Shown here piece by piece: positions 53,745-62,450 of a stretch of 64,000 bases of DNA. A model generated the notes under the pieces. It had not been told where the DNA came from. It did not search any database and saw only the letters and a list, made by a program, of their open reading frames with translations. Positions within the stretch are counted from its first letter, which is position 1; each line of letters begins with the position of its first letter. This stretch comes from Chlorobium sp. (GTDB taxonomy: Bacteria; Bacteroidota; Chlorobiia; Chlorobiales; Chlorobiaceae), in assembly GCA_028282595.1 (NCBI GenBank), contig JANQHQ010000004.1, forward strand, positions 1 through 64,000. The letters are read 5' to 3'. Position numbers and translations under genes: made by a program.

Positions 53745-53770
53745 ATTATATAACCATATAATTATATAAT
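53745..53770 (-). promoter_or_regulatory. AT-rich inverted repeat upstream of dsrE2
   Basis: ATTATATAA and TTATATAAT form a perfect 9-bp inverted repeat with an eight-base spacer. Fourteen bases (TATATAACCATATA) are also found upstream of the dsrE2 pseudogene at 63739-63752. A repressor site or promoter element shared by both copies is likely; AT-rich palindromes of this kind are used by ArsR-type sulfide sensors, but that link is only a guess. Confidence 0.5.
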
Positions 53771-53955
53771 AATATTAAAAGAAGGGGAAAGAAACAAGGA
53801 ATCGCCTGAAGTCTCCAAAAGCAGCCCGGCAGGAAGATCGCTCCCTGCAATCCGGTACAGAAGAGCGGTAGTATGTATGAACCGCTTGAACCCCCGGCTG
53901 AAGAGGCCTGCACGACGGATGAAGGGCAAGCCGGGCGCCGGTTCGGGGAGCGGTC

Positions 53956-55146
53956 TCAGAACGGAGGGAGCCAGCTTTGACCGAAAAAACCCGTGCTGAA
54001 ATACCGGATACCGACATAGAGGGCCAGTGCCACGAATATTCTTTTCAGCCACAGTTCCGGGATATACTTCTGCGTTACCGGACCGATCGCGGCGCCTGCA
54101 AGAACCCCGATCATTTCGACGCCGACAAGCTCCCAACTGATAAAGGTGTGCTTGATGACCACGTATGAGAAAATACTCGTGAGCATGCTCACCATAACGA
54201 CCAGAGCGGAGGTCCCGGCTACGAGAAACATCGGCATCCGGAAGAACACCATGAGAAAGGGGACATACAGAAACCCTCCGCCCACGCCGATAAACGACGA
54301 GAGTGCGGCGATCAGAAATCCACCGGTAAACGTGAGCAGGGGATTGAACCGGTACCGCTCCCCGTAAAAGGAGAACGACACCTCCGACACGCCGGCAGTC
54401 AGAACCCGGACGCCTTTCGACGCATCGTCCGTCCGATGCAGCTTTTGCCGGAAGGATGCCGCACGCTCGCGAGCGTGCTTTCTTTCCGCCTGCCCTTTTC
54501 CTGTCGTGCTGTAAAAGATGAACGCACCGATGAGGAGAACGGTCAGCCCGAAATACCCTATATACGCGGCCGACTGCAATTTCCCGGCCGTAAGCACCGG
54601 CACCAGTAAACCGGCCGTGACACTGCCGGCACCGAGGATGATCCCGAGCGGTACCACCAGCCGCTTCATCCTGTAGAAGCTGATTGTCGATATCAGGGCG
54701 GCAAGGCCGACGAGATACTGGTTGCTTGCCCGTATCGTGTCGGTGAGTAACGCGTTGAGCTCTGGATTGGTTACCCTGAAACTGTCGGCATAGTCTCCCA
54801 GGCCGAAAATGGTCAGATGGCCGACCCCGGCCATTATCCCTCCGAACGCGCCGACGGTCGAAAATATCCACCCGATCCATACGGCCCACAGAAAGGCGAC
54901 AGCATAATTGATGTCCGGGGCTCCGGGAATTGCGGCAAACCCCCGGGGGGCTTCGGGATCGATTTCACCTTCTCCGGAACCGACGGGCGTTTTTGCAATG
55001 AGTTGTTCGAGCGTTCCCTTCTCCCGCACAACGGTCTCTTCCCGATAGCCGTCGCTTGCTTCTGCAGCGTGAACGGCGCTGCCGGCGGTAATAAACACCA
55101 CGGTTACCAGGCATGCACGAAGGACTTTCCGCAACGTTTTCGCCAT
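53956..55146 (-). CDS. TauE/SafE family transporter
   Basis: 396 residues. An N-terminal signal-like segment (VTVVFITAGSAVHA) and an 80-residue soluble stretch precede about eight membrane helices in two repeats, each opening with an acidic-glycine motif (AVWIGWIFSTVGAFGGIMAGVGH, LSSFIGVGGGFLYVPFLM). The family exports sulfite, sulfoacetate or related C2-sulfur anions. The start at 55146 is six bases after the thioredoxin-like gene, so both are co-transcribed. Confidence 0.87.
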   Translation of the reverse strand: MAKTLRKVLRACLVTVVFITAGSAVHAAEASDGYREETVVREKGTLEQLIAKTPVGSGEGEIDPEAPRGFAAIPGAPDINYAVAFLWAVWIGWIFSTVGAFGGIMAGVGHLTIFGLGDYADSFRVTNPELNALLTDTIRASNQYLVGLAALISTISFYRMKRLVVPLGIILGAGSVTAGLLVPVLTAGKLQSAAYIGYFGLTVLLIGAFIFYSTTGKGQAERKHARERAASFRQKLHRTDDASKGVRVLTAGVSEVSFSFYGERYRFNPLLTFTGGFLIAALSSFIGVGGGFLYVPFLMVFFRMPMFLVAGTSALVVMVSMLTSIFSYVVIKHTFISWELVGVEMIGVLAGAAIGPVTQKYIPELWLKRIFVALALYVGIRYFSTGFFGQSWLPPF

Positions 55147-55152
55147 GCCCTC

Positions 55153-55422
55153 CTATCTTTCGTTGACGGTGCGGAGGCGCCGTTCGAGCGCGTCCCTGTC
55201 GACGGCCTGATCCTGACTGAACAGCCGGCCGTCGATCACCAGCGCAGGAAGCAGCGGCAGGGTCCGGTTGCGCAACTTCTCATCCGCAGAGACTTTCACG
55301 ACCTCGATATCGAAACCGTACTTCCGTTGCAACTCCCTGACGACCGCATCGTTGTCCTTACAGCGCCGCCCTCCACCTCCTTTCCACCGGATAGCAACTC
55401 CGCCCTGTTTTGCCGTGTTCAT
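55153..55422 (-). CDS. small thioredoxin-fold protein with one cysteine
   Basis: 89 residues from the ATG at 55422. The pattern VAIRWKGGGGRRCKDNDAVV, DIEVVKVSADEKL and TLPLLPALVIDGRLFSQDQA matches the thioredoxin_3 (small glutaredoxin-like) fold, where a CxxC redox pair is usual. Here the first cysteine is replaced (GRRC), leaving Cys21 only, so it may be a monothiol carrier, for example of sulfane sulfur. It lies between the cooS-like gene and the TauE-like gene. Confidence 0.65.
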   Translation of the reverse strand: MNTAKQGGVAIRWKGGGGRRCKDNDAVVRELQRKYGFDIEVVKVSADEKLRNRTLPLLPALVIDGRLFSQDQAVDRDALERRLRTVNER

Positions 55423-55476
55423 GACCTGCCGAACACGGCGGGCCGGAAGTCCCCCGAGCACAATACGGAGATTGGT

Positions 55477-57597
55477 TCAGGAACCGATGGAGCAGAGATT
55501 CTGTCCCAGCTCGACAGTATCGGGAATCCGATCCTCGATCTCCTCTTTCGTGCCGATCGTGTACTCCCATACCGGCCATCCAAGGTCCGCCCTTTTCTTG
55601 TCAAGCATCCGGAGTATATCTTCTGCTGTCCGGTAAGGATCGGGGTCCCAGTTCATACCTGCTCCAACCATCGTACGCAGACGGTTGCCGACATAGTCCA
55701 TGAACCGGTCGGAGGCGATAGTGTTGTCCTGCACGCAGGAATAGGTCTCGATGCCCTGCAGGACGAAGGAATACCGCGCACCCATGGTTTTTTCCGCCGC
55801 AGGGTCGGCGGCAACCATGGCGAGCGGCATGGAGGGATTGGGGACACCTGCAGCGTTGGCCGTAAACGCCATGATCTGTCCTGCCCGCGTACTGTCGGTG
55901 CACGCCCCGACATGCAGTACCGGCGGAATATCTTTTGCCTCGACAACCTCGCGCAACCGCTCTCCGCAGAGCTTCGATGCATCCGGATGAGCCAGACCGG
56001 CAAAGAGGAGTCCCATGCCGGAGCACCCGTGACAGGTAACCAGCACGTCATTTCTTATGAGCTGTTTAGCGATGACGATCTGGTTGCGCTCGAAGACGGC
56101 GCCGCGAATGTTGCCGCATGAACCGAAGTTGACGATGCCCCGGATCCTGCCGGATTGCAACAGATCGGCGAGTCCGTGGATTTTCCTGTCCGGCGGGGAG
56201 CCGTTGAACAGCTTCATAACCTCTTCGACACCGAACCCCATTTCAACCTTTGCCCTGACTTTCGGTACATAGACACGTTTCCGATCCCGGTTTTTGTAGT
56301 TGTCGATAGCCACATCCAGAATCTCCTCGGCAAGATCGTAGAGTTTATCGAAGTTTTTCAGGTAGTAATCGAGCTCTATCACAATCGCCCCTTCTTTTCG
56401 ACCGGACGGAGAGGTAGTGATCACCTTGGTATGAAACTGCCGGGCAACCGGCATCATGCCCGGCAGGACATCCTGCTGATCGACGACAATGGCCTCGAAC
56501 GCGCCCGTCGCTACAGCCATTTCCGCAGAAGAGGCCATCGCAACGAGAGGAATGCCCAGATCACGTTCGATAAACTCGCCACCGGTGCAGCACATGCCGT
56601 AAAGCTTGATATCTTCAGCCCCGGCTTTCTTCACCTTTTTCATGATCCGCGGCGTGCCGACGATATCGCAGATGGCAAACGCGACCATCGGCGCGTGACC
56701 GTTGATACCGATGTTGATGCAGTCTTCACTCACGATGCTGCCGAGGTTGACGTTGATCCTGGAACGTTTCGGAATACCATACACGATATCGGTAGCAAGG
56801 GAGGTCGATACCACTGTTGTGATCGCGTAGGCAAGCACCGTCCTGAGAAAAGCCTGCATGTGGCTTTCAAAGTCCGAGTCCGTCCCGTGACTGGTGAGGT
56901 TGTTGGTTTCAAAGCACTCGTGGTACGCGCTTATCGGAATGATATCGAGCTTCTCCCAGGTTTCAACCCGCTCTTTGGGCGCAAGCGCTTTGAGTGTTTT
57001 GTGTTCCGTGGGAAGCGCCCTCTGCAGATCGTCGATAAACCTGTCGGCTATCTCCCCACAGACTGTTTCTGCGGTTTTTCCTTCTGTCTCGATTCCAAGC
57101 AGCTTCGCTAACGCGAGGCCCTTTTCCTTTGCCTTCAGGGGAATCGGGGCGGTTCCTTCGGCTGCGGCCTTGAGCGAAATAAATACCTCACGGGCATGGG
57201 CGCCGTGCGCAGACAATCCGGCGGCGAGACGTCGCAGCGCATTTCCGGCCACGACAAGGTCGACATCCTTGCCGCAGATTGTAAGGGGAGTTTTCTCCGT
57301 AACCCTGCATGGACCATAGGAACAGAAGGCGCAGCATGCCCCCGTGAGGCCGAAACCGCACTGGGGATGCTGCCGGGCAAACCGGTCAAAGGTGCTGCAT
57401 ATATCATGCTTGCCCATATAATCAACCATTTCGGCAACCGCCTTGTTGGCGGTATGCTTCACCATCTCTTCCTTGCTGTAGTTAAGACGGTGGATCAGCT
57501 TGATCCTGTCCTTGAACGGCATGCCCGGCCGATACAGCGGCGCGTTTCGCGAACCGGTCAGTTCGTCCTCGTACGAATAGTGCTTTTTCTGTGACAT
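55477..57597 (-). CDS. CooS-like (carbon-monoxide dehydrogenase homologue) with altered C-cluster site
   Basis: 706 residues, longer than usual CooS (about 640). D-cluster Cys80 and Cys88, and B-cluster Cys89, Cys92, Cys97 and Cys108, follow the CODH spacing (GLTGACCAFCSYGPCRVTEK). Of the C-cluster ligands, His301 (INGHAPMV), Cys337 (GMCCTGGE), Cys494 (NFGSCGNI), Cys525 (CHGCSG) and Cys566 (HVGACTDSTRA) are present, but the position of the sixth, Cys333 in Carboxydothermus CODH-II (VVDxQC), is Asp376 (VVDQQDVLPG). CooS-type proteins lacking one such ligand are known to hold an Fe/S/O hybrid cluster without CO activity. AGGAG sits seven bases before the start. Confidence 0.9.
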   Translation of the reverse strand: MSQKKHYSYEDELTGSRNAPLYRPGMPFKDRIKLIHRLNYSKEEMVKHTANKAVAEMVDYMGKHDICSTFDRFARQHPQCGFGLTGACCAFCSYGPCRVTEKTPLTICGKDVDLVVAGNALRRLAAGLSAHGAHAREVFISLKAAAEGTAPIPLKAKEKGLALAKLLGIETEGKTAETVCGEIADRFIDDLQRALPTEHKTLKALAPKERVETWEKLDIIPISAYHECFETNNLTSHGTDSDFESHMQAFLRTVLAYAITTVVSTSLATDIVYGIPKRSRINVNLGSIVSEDCINIGINGHAPMVAFAICDIVGTPRIMKKVKKAGAEDIKLYGMCCTGGEFIERDLGIPLVAMASSAEMAVATGAFEAIVVDQQDVLPGMMPVARQFHTKVITTSPSGRKEGAIVIELDYYLKNFDKLYDLAEEILDVAIDNYKNRDRKRVYVPKVRAKVEMGFGVEEVMKLFNGSPPDRKIHGLADLLQSGRIRGIVNFGSCGNIRGAVFERNQIVIAKQLIRNDVLVTCHGCSGMGLLFAGLAHPDASKLCGERLREVVEAKDIPPVLHVGACTDSTRAGQIMAFTANAAGVPNPSMPLAMVAADPAAEKTMGARYSFVLQGIETYSCVQDNTIASDRFMDYVGNRLRTMVGAGMNWDPDPYRTAEDILRMLDKKRADLGWPVWEYTIGTKEEIEDRIPDTVELGQNLCSIGS

Positions 57598-57644
57598 ACA
57601 AACACTCCTTTACTGCTTGTTTATCCGGCAATCGAAACGGTACG

Positions 57645-58373
57645 TCACCTTCCGAACGCTCCGATGTGATCTATCACGTCGATAATCTCCCGTTCGGTAA
57701 GGGTTCCTCCCCATGCAGGCATGTAGCTGCGCGTTCCGGAGGTATCCTGCGGAAATCCCTGCTCGACAATATTGAACAGTTTCGCGCTGCTGTAGTCGCC
57801 GAGTGTTTCGGGATTCAGCGGACGAATAGCCAGGTTCAGCATCCTGGCGACGCGGCCGTCGCCCTCCCCCTTTTCGCCGTGGCACATAACGCAGGAATTC
57901 CGGTATATCTCCTCTGCGCTGTAACCGCTCTCTGCGCTCACGTCGATCCGTTCATTCCGGTTCACCACACGGATATAGGCGATCGCACTGCGTATCTGCT
58001 CCGGCGTCATCTGAAAGCCGAAGGGTTTCATGTGCATGGACTTCCCGTGCGCCACACCTCCTTTGCTGATGAAATCATAGAGCTCCTCGTCAGATTTCCC
58101 GACGAAATAGGTACTGTCGGTAAAGTCTGCCGGAGGGTCCGCCAGCTTTGCGGTGTAAGGCCCCTGGCCGTCGCCTTTCTGCCCGTGACAGACAAAGCAG
58201 TAGCCCAGATAGAGCTTTAAGCCCTGCAGCTCGGGTGATTCGAAAACCTCAGCGGAGGACTCGTGCCGCGTATCGCCCGAATGGTTGCCCGAACCTCCGT
58301 CCCCGATGCACGAATGAAGGAACGGCAGCATTGCAACAAGAACAAAAGCCTTGACAAGGGTATATCCCGCCAT
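57645..58373 (-). CDS. diheme cytochrome c lipoprotein
   Basis: 242 residues. A lipoprotein signal with FLHSC (Cys22) should anchor it on the periplasmic side. Two class I c-type heme sites, CFVCH (59-63) and CVMCH (161-165), lie in two cytochrome domains, with Met ligands likely in MHMKPFG and SYMPAWG. The gene sits between an ABC ATPase and the cooS-like gene, 47 bases before the latter. GTG at 58406, which abuts the ATPase stop, is an alternative start. Probably the electron partner of something periplasmic in this system. Confidence 0.88.
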   Translation of the reverse strand: MAGYTLVKAFVLVAMLPFLHSCIGDGGSGNHSGDTRHESSAEVFESPELQGLKLYLGYCFVCHGQKGDGQGPYTAKLADPPADFTDSTYFVGKSDEELYDFISKGGVAHGKSMHMKPFGFQMTPEQIRSAIAYIRVVNRNERIDVSAESGYSAEEIYRNSCVMCHGEKGEGDGRVARMLNLAIRPLNPETLGDYSSAKLFNIVEQGFPQDTSGTRSYMPAWGGTLTEREIIDVIDHIGAFGR

Positions 58374-58406
58374 GATGATTACGGTTAAAATTTCAGATGA
58401 CCGCAC

Positions 58407-59216
58407 CTAAATAATCAGATCGAGCTCCTCATCCTTAAGCGAGGAATACAGTGCGATTATCTCGTCACGCATATCGTTGAACTCCTTGTCTGTCCTGCTC
58501 ATGCATTCGTGGCGAGGTCTCGGAAGCTGATCGACCAGCATTTTCTTGACCCTGCCCGGATTAATGTCCATGACGCAGATACGGTCGGAAAGAAAAATCG
58601 CCTCATCCACGTCGTGTGTAACGAAGAGGATGGTCGTCCCGGTTTTTTCCCAGACGTTGAGAATCTGAATCTGCATCTCCTCCTTCGTCAATGCGTCAAG
58701 CGCCTCAAACGGCTCGTCCATGAGCAGAATTTTCGGATGGTTCGCCAACGCCCTCGCAATGGCGACCCGCTGGCGCATACCAACCGAAATCTCGTGGACC
58801 TCCTGGTTTTCGGTTCCTTCAAGGCCTACAGTTGCAAGCTGCTCCCGGGCGATTTTTCTTCGCTCCTTCTTGCCCAGCCCTTTCAGTTCAAGACCTATTT
58901 CCACATTTTCAACCACGCTTCTCCACGGCAGAAGTGCGTATTCCTGAAAGACCATACCTTTATGGGGACCGGGACCGTGCTCCTCTTTTCCGTCGAGTAC
59001 GACCGAGCCGGTCGTCTGATCGATCAGCCCCGCAACGATCTGCAGGGTCACCGACTTACCGCATCCTGTAGGTCCCAGAATGCTTACGAACTCACCTTCC
59101 CGGATGGAAAGATTGATACCCTTCAACACCGGAAAGTCTCTGCCGTCCTTCTTGAAAACTTTCGAAACGTCTCGAAGTTCGAGCAGCGTTTTTTGCCCTC
59201 TATCGTTGCTCTCCAT
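58407..59216 (-). CDS. ABC transporter ATPase (nitrate/sulfonate type), canonical-site partner
   Basis: 269 residues from the ATG at 59216, preceded by GGGAGGA. Walker A GPTGCGKS is at 48-55, Q-loop Gln91, Walker B LLMDEPFEALD with catalytic Glu168, and switch His201. The signature, however, reads ISVGM (143-147) in place of LSGGQ. With the other ATPase it would form a heterodimer in which its Walker motifs face the intact signature of the partner. It belongs to the SsuB/TauB/NrtD group, and lies 51 bases after that partner. Confidence 0.9.
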   Translation of the reverse strand: MESNDRGQKTLLELRDVSKVFKKDGRDFPVLKGINLSIREGEFVSILGPTGCGKSVTLQIVAGLIDQTTGSVVLDGKEEHGPGPHKGMVFQEYALLPWRSVVENVEIGLELKGLGKKERRKIAREQLATVGLEGTENQEVHEISVGMRQRVAIARALANHPKILLMDEPFEALDALTKEEMQIQILNVWEKTGTTILFVTHDVDEAIFLSDRICVMDINPGRVKKMLVDQLPRPRHECMSRTDKEFNDMRDEIIALYSSLKDEELDLII

Positions 59217-59267
59217 AAAAAAATCCTCCCTACCAGATGACCGGGTCGGCACTGAAGCCGCCGCAAT

Positions 59268-60101
59268 TCACAGACCGTAATCACAAACGGTTTTACCCGC
59301 CGCTGCTTTTACTTCGTTCATGACCTCCTCGCGCAGTTCGATAAACCTGTGATGAAACTGCGGTTCGAGCGCCGCCTTGCCGAACCTCGGTCTCGGCAGA
59401 TCGTTTGTGAATATCTTCGAAATCCTGCCGTCGCGGTTCATAACCGCTATCCTTTCGCTGAGTTTCACCGCTTCATCAAGCTCGGATGTAACGAAGATGA
59501 TCGTATTGTGTTCATGCTTCCATATCCTGGTGATCTCGGTATGCAGGGTGAGTTTCGTCTTTGAATCAAGCGCGTTGAACGGTCCGTCCATAAGCAGAAT
59601 CTTCGGCTTCGTCACGAGGATCATCGCCAGAGACGCCCTTCTCTTCATGCCCCCCGAAAGCTCGACCGGGTGTTTGTTGACCGCGGCAGAAAGACCGACC
59701 ATGTCGATATATTCCATGGCAAGAGCCTTGTTTTCAGCTCTTTTCCCATACTGAAACTCCAATCCCAGTTCAACGTTTTGCAGAACACTCCTCCAGGGCA
59801 ACAGAGCGTATTCCTGAAAGATCATCCCCCTGTCGGAACCCGGCCCTTTCACCGGACTGTCGCCGACAGTTATCGCCCCTGTTGTCGGTGTTTCAAACCC
59901 GCCGATCAGCTTCAGCAGAGTCGACTTCCCGCTTCCGGTCGGCCCCACGATCACCATGAACTCGTTTTCCCCGATATCAAGATCACAGTCTTTGACTGCA
60001 ACGATATCCCGGCCGTTTTTGAGATACTTCTTTGAAATCCCCTTGAGTGATATCAGAGTTTTTTTACCGCAAAAGCCTGTCCCGTCAATCGTTTGGTCCA
60101 T
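59268..60101 (-). CDS. ABC transporter ATPase (nitrate/sulfonate type), degenerate-site partner
   Basis: 277 residues from the ATG at 60101, with AAGGAGG six bases upstream. Walker A GPTGSGKS is at 53-60, Q-loop Gln96, signature LSGGM at 148-152. The catalytic Glu after Walker B is Gly173 (LLMDGPFNALD) and the switch His is Ser206 (FVTSELDEA), so its own ATP site should not hydrolyse. Paired with the first ATPase it yields one consensus and one degenerate site. It follows the permease gene by 18 bases. Confidence 0.9.
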   Translation of the reverse strand: MDQTIDGTGFCGKKTLISLKGISKKYLKNGRDIVAVKDCDLDIGENEFMVIVGPTGSGKSTLLKLIGGFETPTTGAITVGDSPVKGPGSDRGMIFQEYALLPWRSVLQNVELGLEFQYGKRAENKALAMEYIDMVGLSAAVNKHPVELSGGMKRRASLAMILVTKPKILLMDGPFNALDSKTKLTLHTEITRIWKHEHNTIIFVTSELDEAVKLSERIAVMNRDGRISKIFTNDLPRPRFGKAALEPQFHHRFIELREEVMNEVKAAAGKTVCDYGL

Positions 60102-60119
60102 AGCCGGCCTCCTTTTCAT

Positions 60120-60911
60120 TCAGATTTTCCATGCAAACCTGCTGATAAGCCAACGATTTGCCGAATCGAGCAGATATCCTATAAGACCAATGATAAATAT
60201 GGTCGCCATCAGCTGATCGTAGCGGAACCTGTCTCTTGTATCGAGAATGAAATAACCGAGCCCGTCCGGCACTCCGAGCATTTCCGCCGGTACGAGTATG
60301 ATCCAGCTGACCCCCACAGCAAGACGAAGCCCGGTAAGCATATCCGGGATAGCCGCGGGGATGATGATTTTCGACAATATGCCTTTATCCCCGGCCCCCA
60401 TTGTCCTGGCCATGTTCAGCCAGAGCGGACTCACCCTCCCCGCACCGTGCACGGTGTTGAGAATAAGCGGCCAGATAGCCACGAGCCACAGCAGAAACGT
60501 GACCGAAACATCACCTACGCCGAACATGATGATTGCAATCGGCATCCATGCCAGCGGCGAGATCATGCGCATAAACTGGAAAGGGACATAGGTCAGCTTT
60601 TCCAGGCTCTTGAAGTACCCGACCAGGACGCCGACGGGAAGTGCGAAAACGATTGCCAAAACAAGGCTGACGAGCACCCGCCTGAGGCTCGGTATTGCAT
60701 GATGGACGATGTCGCCGTTTTTTGCCATCTCGATAAGTGCGAGAAAGGCTGCGACAGGTGAAAACGCCTCGCTGAAATCGTTACCGAAAAGCTTGAGCGT
60801 GCTGGCCGCCTGCCAGACTGCCAGGAAAAGAAACACACCGAGTACATAGTAGCCCCGGTCTGCAAGAAACGCCTGTAAGCCGCCGATCCCTGTTTCTTGT
60901 TTTTCCGCCAT
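60120..60911 (-). CDS. ABC transporter permease (nitrate/sulfonate/taurine type)
   Basis: 263 residues, about six membrane helices. The EAA-like coupling loop is WLNMARTMGAGDKGILSKII with IPAAIPDM, and the C-terminal half follows the SsuC/TauC/NrtB pattern (GVSWIILVPAEMLGVPDGLG). A single permease implies a homodimeric channel above the two different ATPases. It lies 128 bases after the binding-protein gene. Confidence 0.9.
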   Translation of the reverse strand: MAEKQETGIGGLQAFLADRGYYVLGVFLFLAVWQAASTLKLFGNDFSEAFSPVAAFLALIEMAKNGDIVHHAIPSLRRVLVSLVLAIVFALPVGVLVGYFKSLEKLTYVPFQFMRMISPLAWMPIAIIMFGVGDVSVTFLLWLVAIWPLILNTVHGAGRVSPLWLNMARTMGAGDKGILSKIIIPAAIPDMLTGLRLAVGVSWIILVPAEMLGVPDGLGYFILDTRDRFRYDQLMATIFIIGLIGYLLDSANRWLISRFAWKI

Positions 60912-61039
60912 GATATTTCTTTGCTTTAACTTGTCGATAGTTCGCTCATGAGCGCACCTGTCCCCGGAGCCTGCCCTAAACGCGGACAGGCCATCGGGTG
61001 TGCATTGTATGAGAGGTTCTCAGGTGCCGTGAAGATGTT

Positions 61040-62290
61040 TCAAACAGCTATGACTTCTTCCCTGACATATGGATTGGCAGGATCGACGCCGGCGAATTGC
61101 ACGAGACCGCCAAGCTCTGACGATGCCTCTTCAACACCCGCGGTGTACATGAGCCCATTGTGTACGTTTGCCGGATCAAGCCCTTTCAGGAAATCGATCT
61201 CCCCTTCCATTTTTGTCTGTTTCATCATCTCGACCATCTTGTGTGTCGCAGACTCGAACTGGTAGGGGTTGTAGGAAAGACGTTCCGCTTCCCATTCCGG
61301 ATGTTTGATCGCACCGGTTCCGCCATCCACACCATACGTGTCGAGATCGTACTTCATCATCGCCCGCTTGACCACCTTTTCGGGAAGCGGAAGGTATTGC
61401 GCTCCGTCTTTCGAAAGGATCTGCGCAGCCTCTTCGGGATTGTTCAGCGCCCAAAGCTCGGCCTTGACAAGCGCCGCGATCACGTTATGCGACCATGCCC
61501 TGTCTTCCAGTTCCTTTTCATTCATGACCGCAACGCAACAGGGGTGGTTTTTCCAGACATCACCGGTAAATCTCACAATCTTTCCGCCGGCAAGGATCTC
61601 ACCTGCAGCATTGAACGGCTCGGCAACGATATATCCGTCAATCGCCTTGGATGCCATTGCCGTAGGCATGTCAGGCGGCGCCATGACGAAAAGGTTCATC
61701 TGATTGTCACCGAGCGGCTCGTTCTTGTTCTGAATGACCGGTTCGATTCCCATCTCTCTTGCTATCATCTGTATGATGATATTGTGCATTGAATACCAGT
61801 ATGGAACCGCGATCTGCTTACCGCCAAGATCAGCGTAGGACTCTATCCCGCTCTCTTTTCCGACAGTAAGGGCGGAGCCGTTGATATGATCCCAGGCAAC
61901 AACTTTAACGGGAAAGCCCTTGCTGTAACGCATGTAGATCGGAATCGGCGCCAGCAGATGCGTCAGATTGAACCTACCGGCCATGAACGCTTCGGCCATG
62001 GGAGCCCACCCCCTGATGAGAACAGGTCTTTCGGAAGCGATACCCATCTCCTTGTAAAAACCAAGCTCATGAGCGAGAATGATTGGAGTAGCATCCGTTA
62101 TCGGCAGATAGCAGCTCTTGACGGTTTTCCCCGAAATCACTCCGGCTCCGGAGCCCTTTTCCTGTTCCGACGAACAACCCTGCAGAAGCGGGTAGCCGGT
62201 CATAAGTGCTCCAAGCCCTATTGCCGAGTTCCTGATAAACGTCCTGCGCGACTGCCGGGATGTGTCCTGATTCTTGTCGATCTCTTTCAT
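61040..62290 (-). CDS. Tat-exported lipoprotein solute-binding protein (NMT1/SsuA/NrtA type)
   Basis: 416 residues. SRRTFIRNSAIGLGALMTGY carries twin arginines (Arg15, Arg16), and LLQGC places the lipid-modified Cys at 39. The mature part has the NMT1/nitrate-taurine binding-protein fold: SCYLPITDATPIILAHELGFYKE, then GWAPMAEAFMAGRFNLTHLL, and DGYIVAEPFNAAGEILAGGK. Together with the permease and two ATPases it resembles NrtABCD. Substrate unknown: nitrate, nitrite, sulfonate or a bicarbonate-like anion are family options. AGGAG lies seven bases before the start. Confidence 0.9.
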   Translation of the reverse strand: MKEIDKNQDTSRQSRRTFIRNSAIGLGALMTGYPLLQGCSSEQEKGSGAGVISGKTVKSCYLPITDATPIILAHELGFYKEMGIASERPVLIRGWAPMAEAFMAGRFNLTHLLAPIPIYMRYSKGFPVKVVAWDHINGSALTVGKESGIESYADLGGKQIAVPYWYSMHNIIIQMIAREMGIEPVIQNKNEPLGDNQMNLFVMAPPDMPTAMASKAIDGYIVAEPFNAAGEILAGGKIVRFTGDVWKNHPCCVAVMNEKELEDRAWSHNVIAALVKAELWALNNPEEAAQILSKDGAQYLPLPEKVVKRAMMKYDLDTYGVDGGTGAIKHPEWEAERLSYNPYQFESATHKMVEMMKQTKMEGEIDFLKGLDPANVHNGLMYTAGVEEASSELGGLVQFAGVDPANPYVREEVIAV

Positions 62291-62450
62291 AGTAATCTCC
62301 TTTTTGATGTTGTGGGCTTGCGGGCGTCAATAGCAGCAGGAAACTCTCCCGCCACAGTTGAGCCAAAGCTTTTTTCCGCCCTTTGAAGGTTTTGATGGAT
62401 GCTAACCACTATACAGACAGGAGACTTCGAGGAGGCAATTTTCCCGAGAA

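Noticed and set aside
55477..57597. Annotation as an ordinary CO-oxidising carbon-monoxide dehydrogenase
   Set aside because: The family is right, but the missing C-cluster cysteine (Asp376) and the absence of CooF, hydrogenase or ACS genes argue against CO oxidation.
60942..60953. CGCTCATGAGCG palindrome between the binding-protein and permease genes
   Set aside because: Perfect but short, without promoter or terminator context; likely chance or a minor mRNA hairpin.
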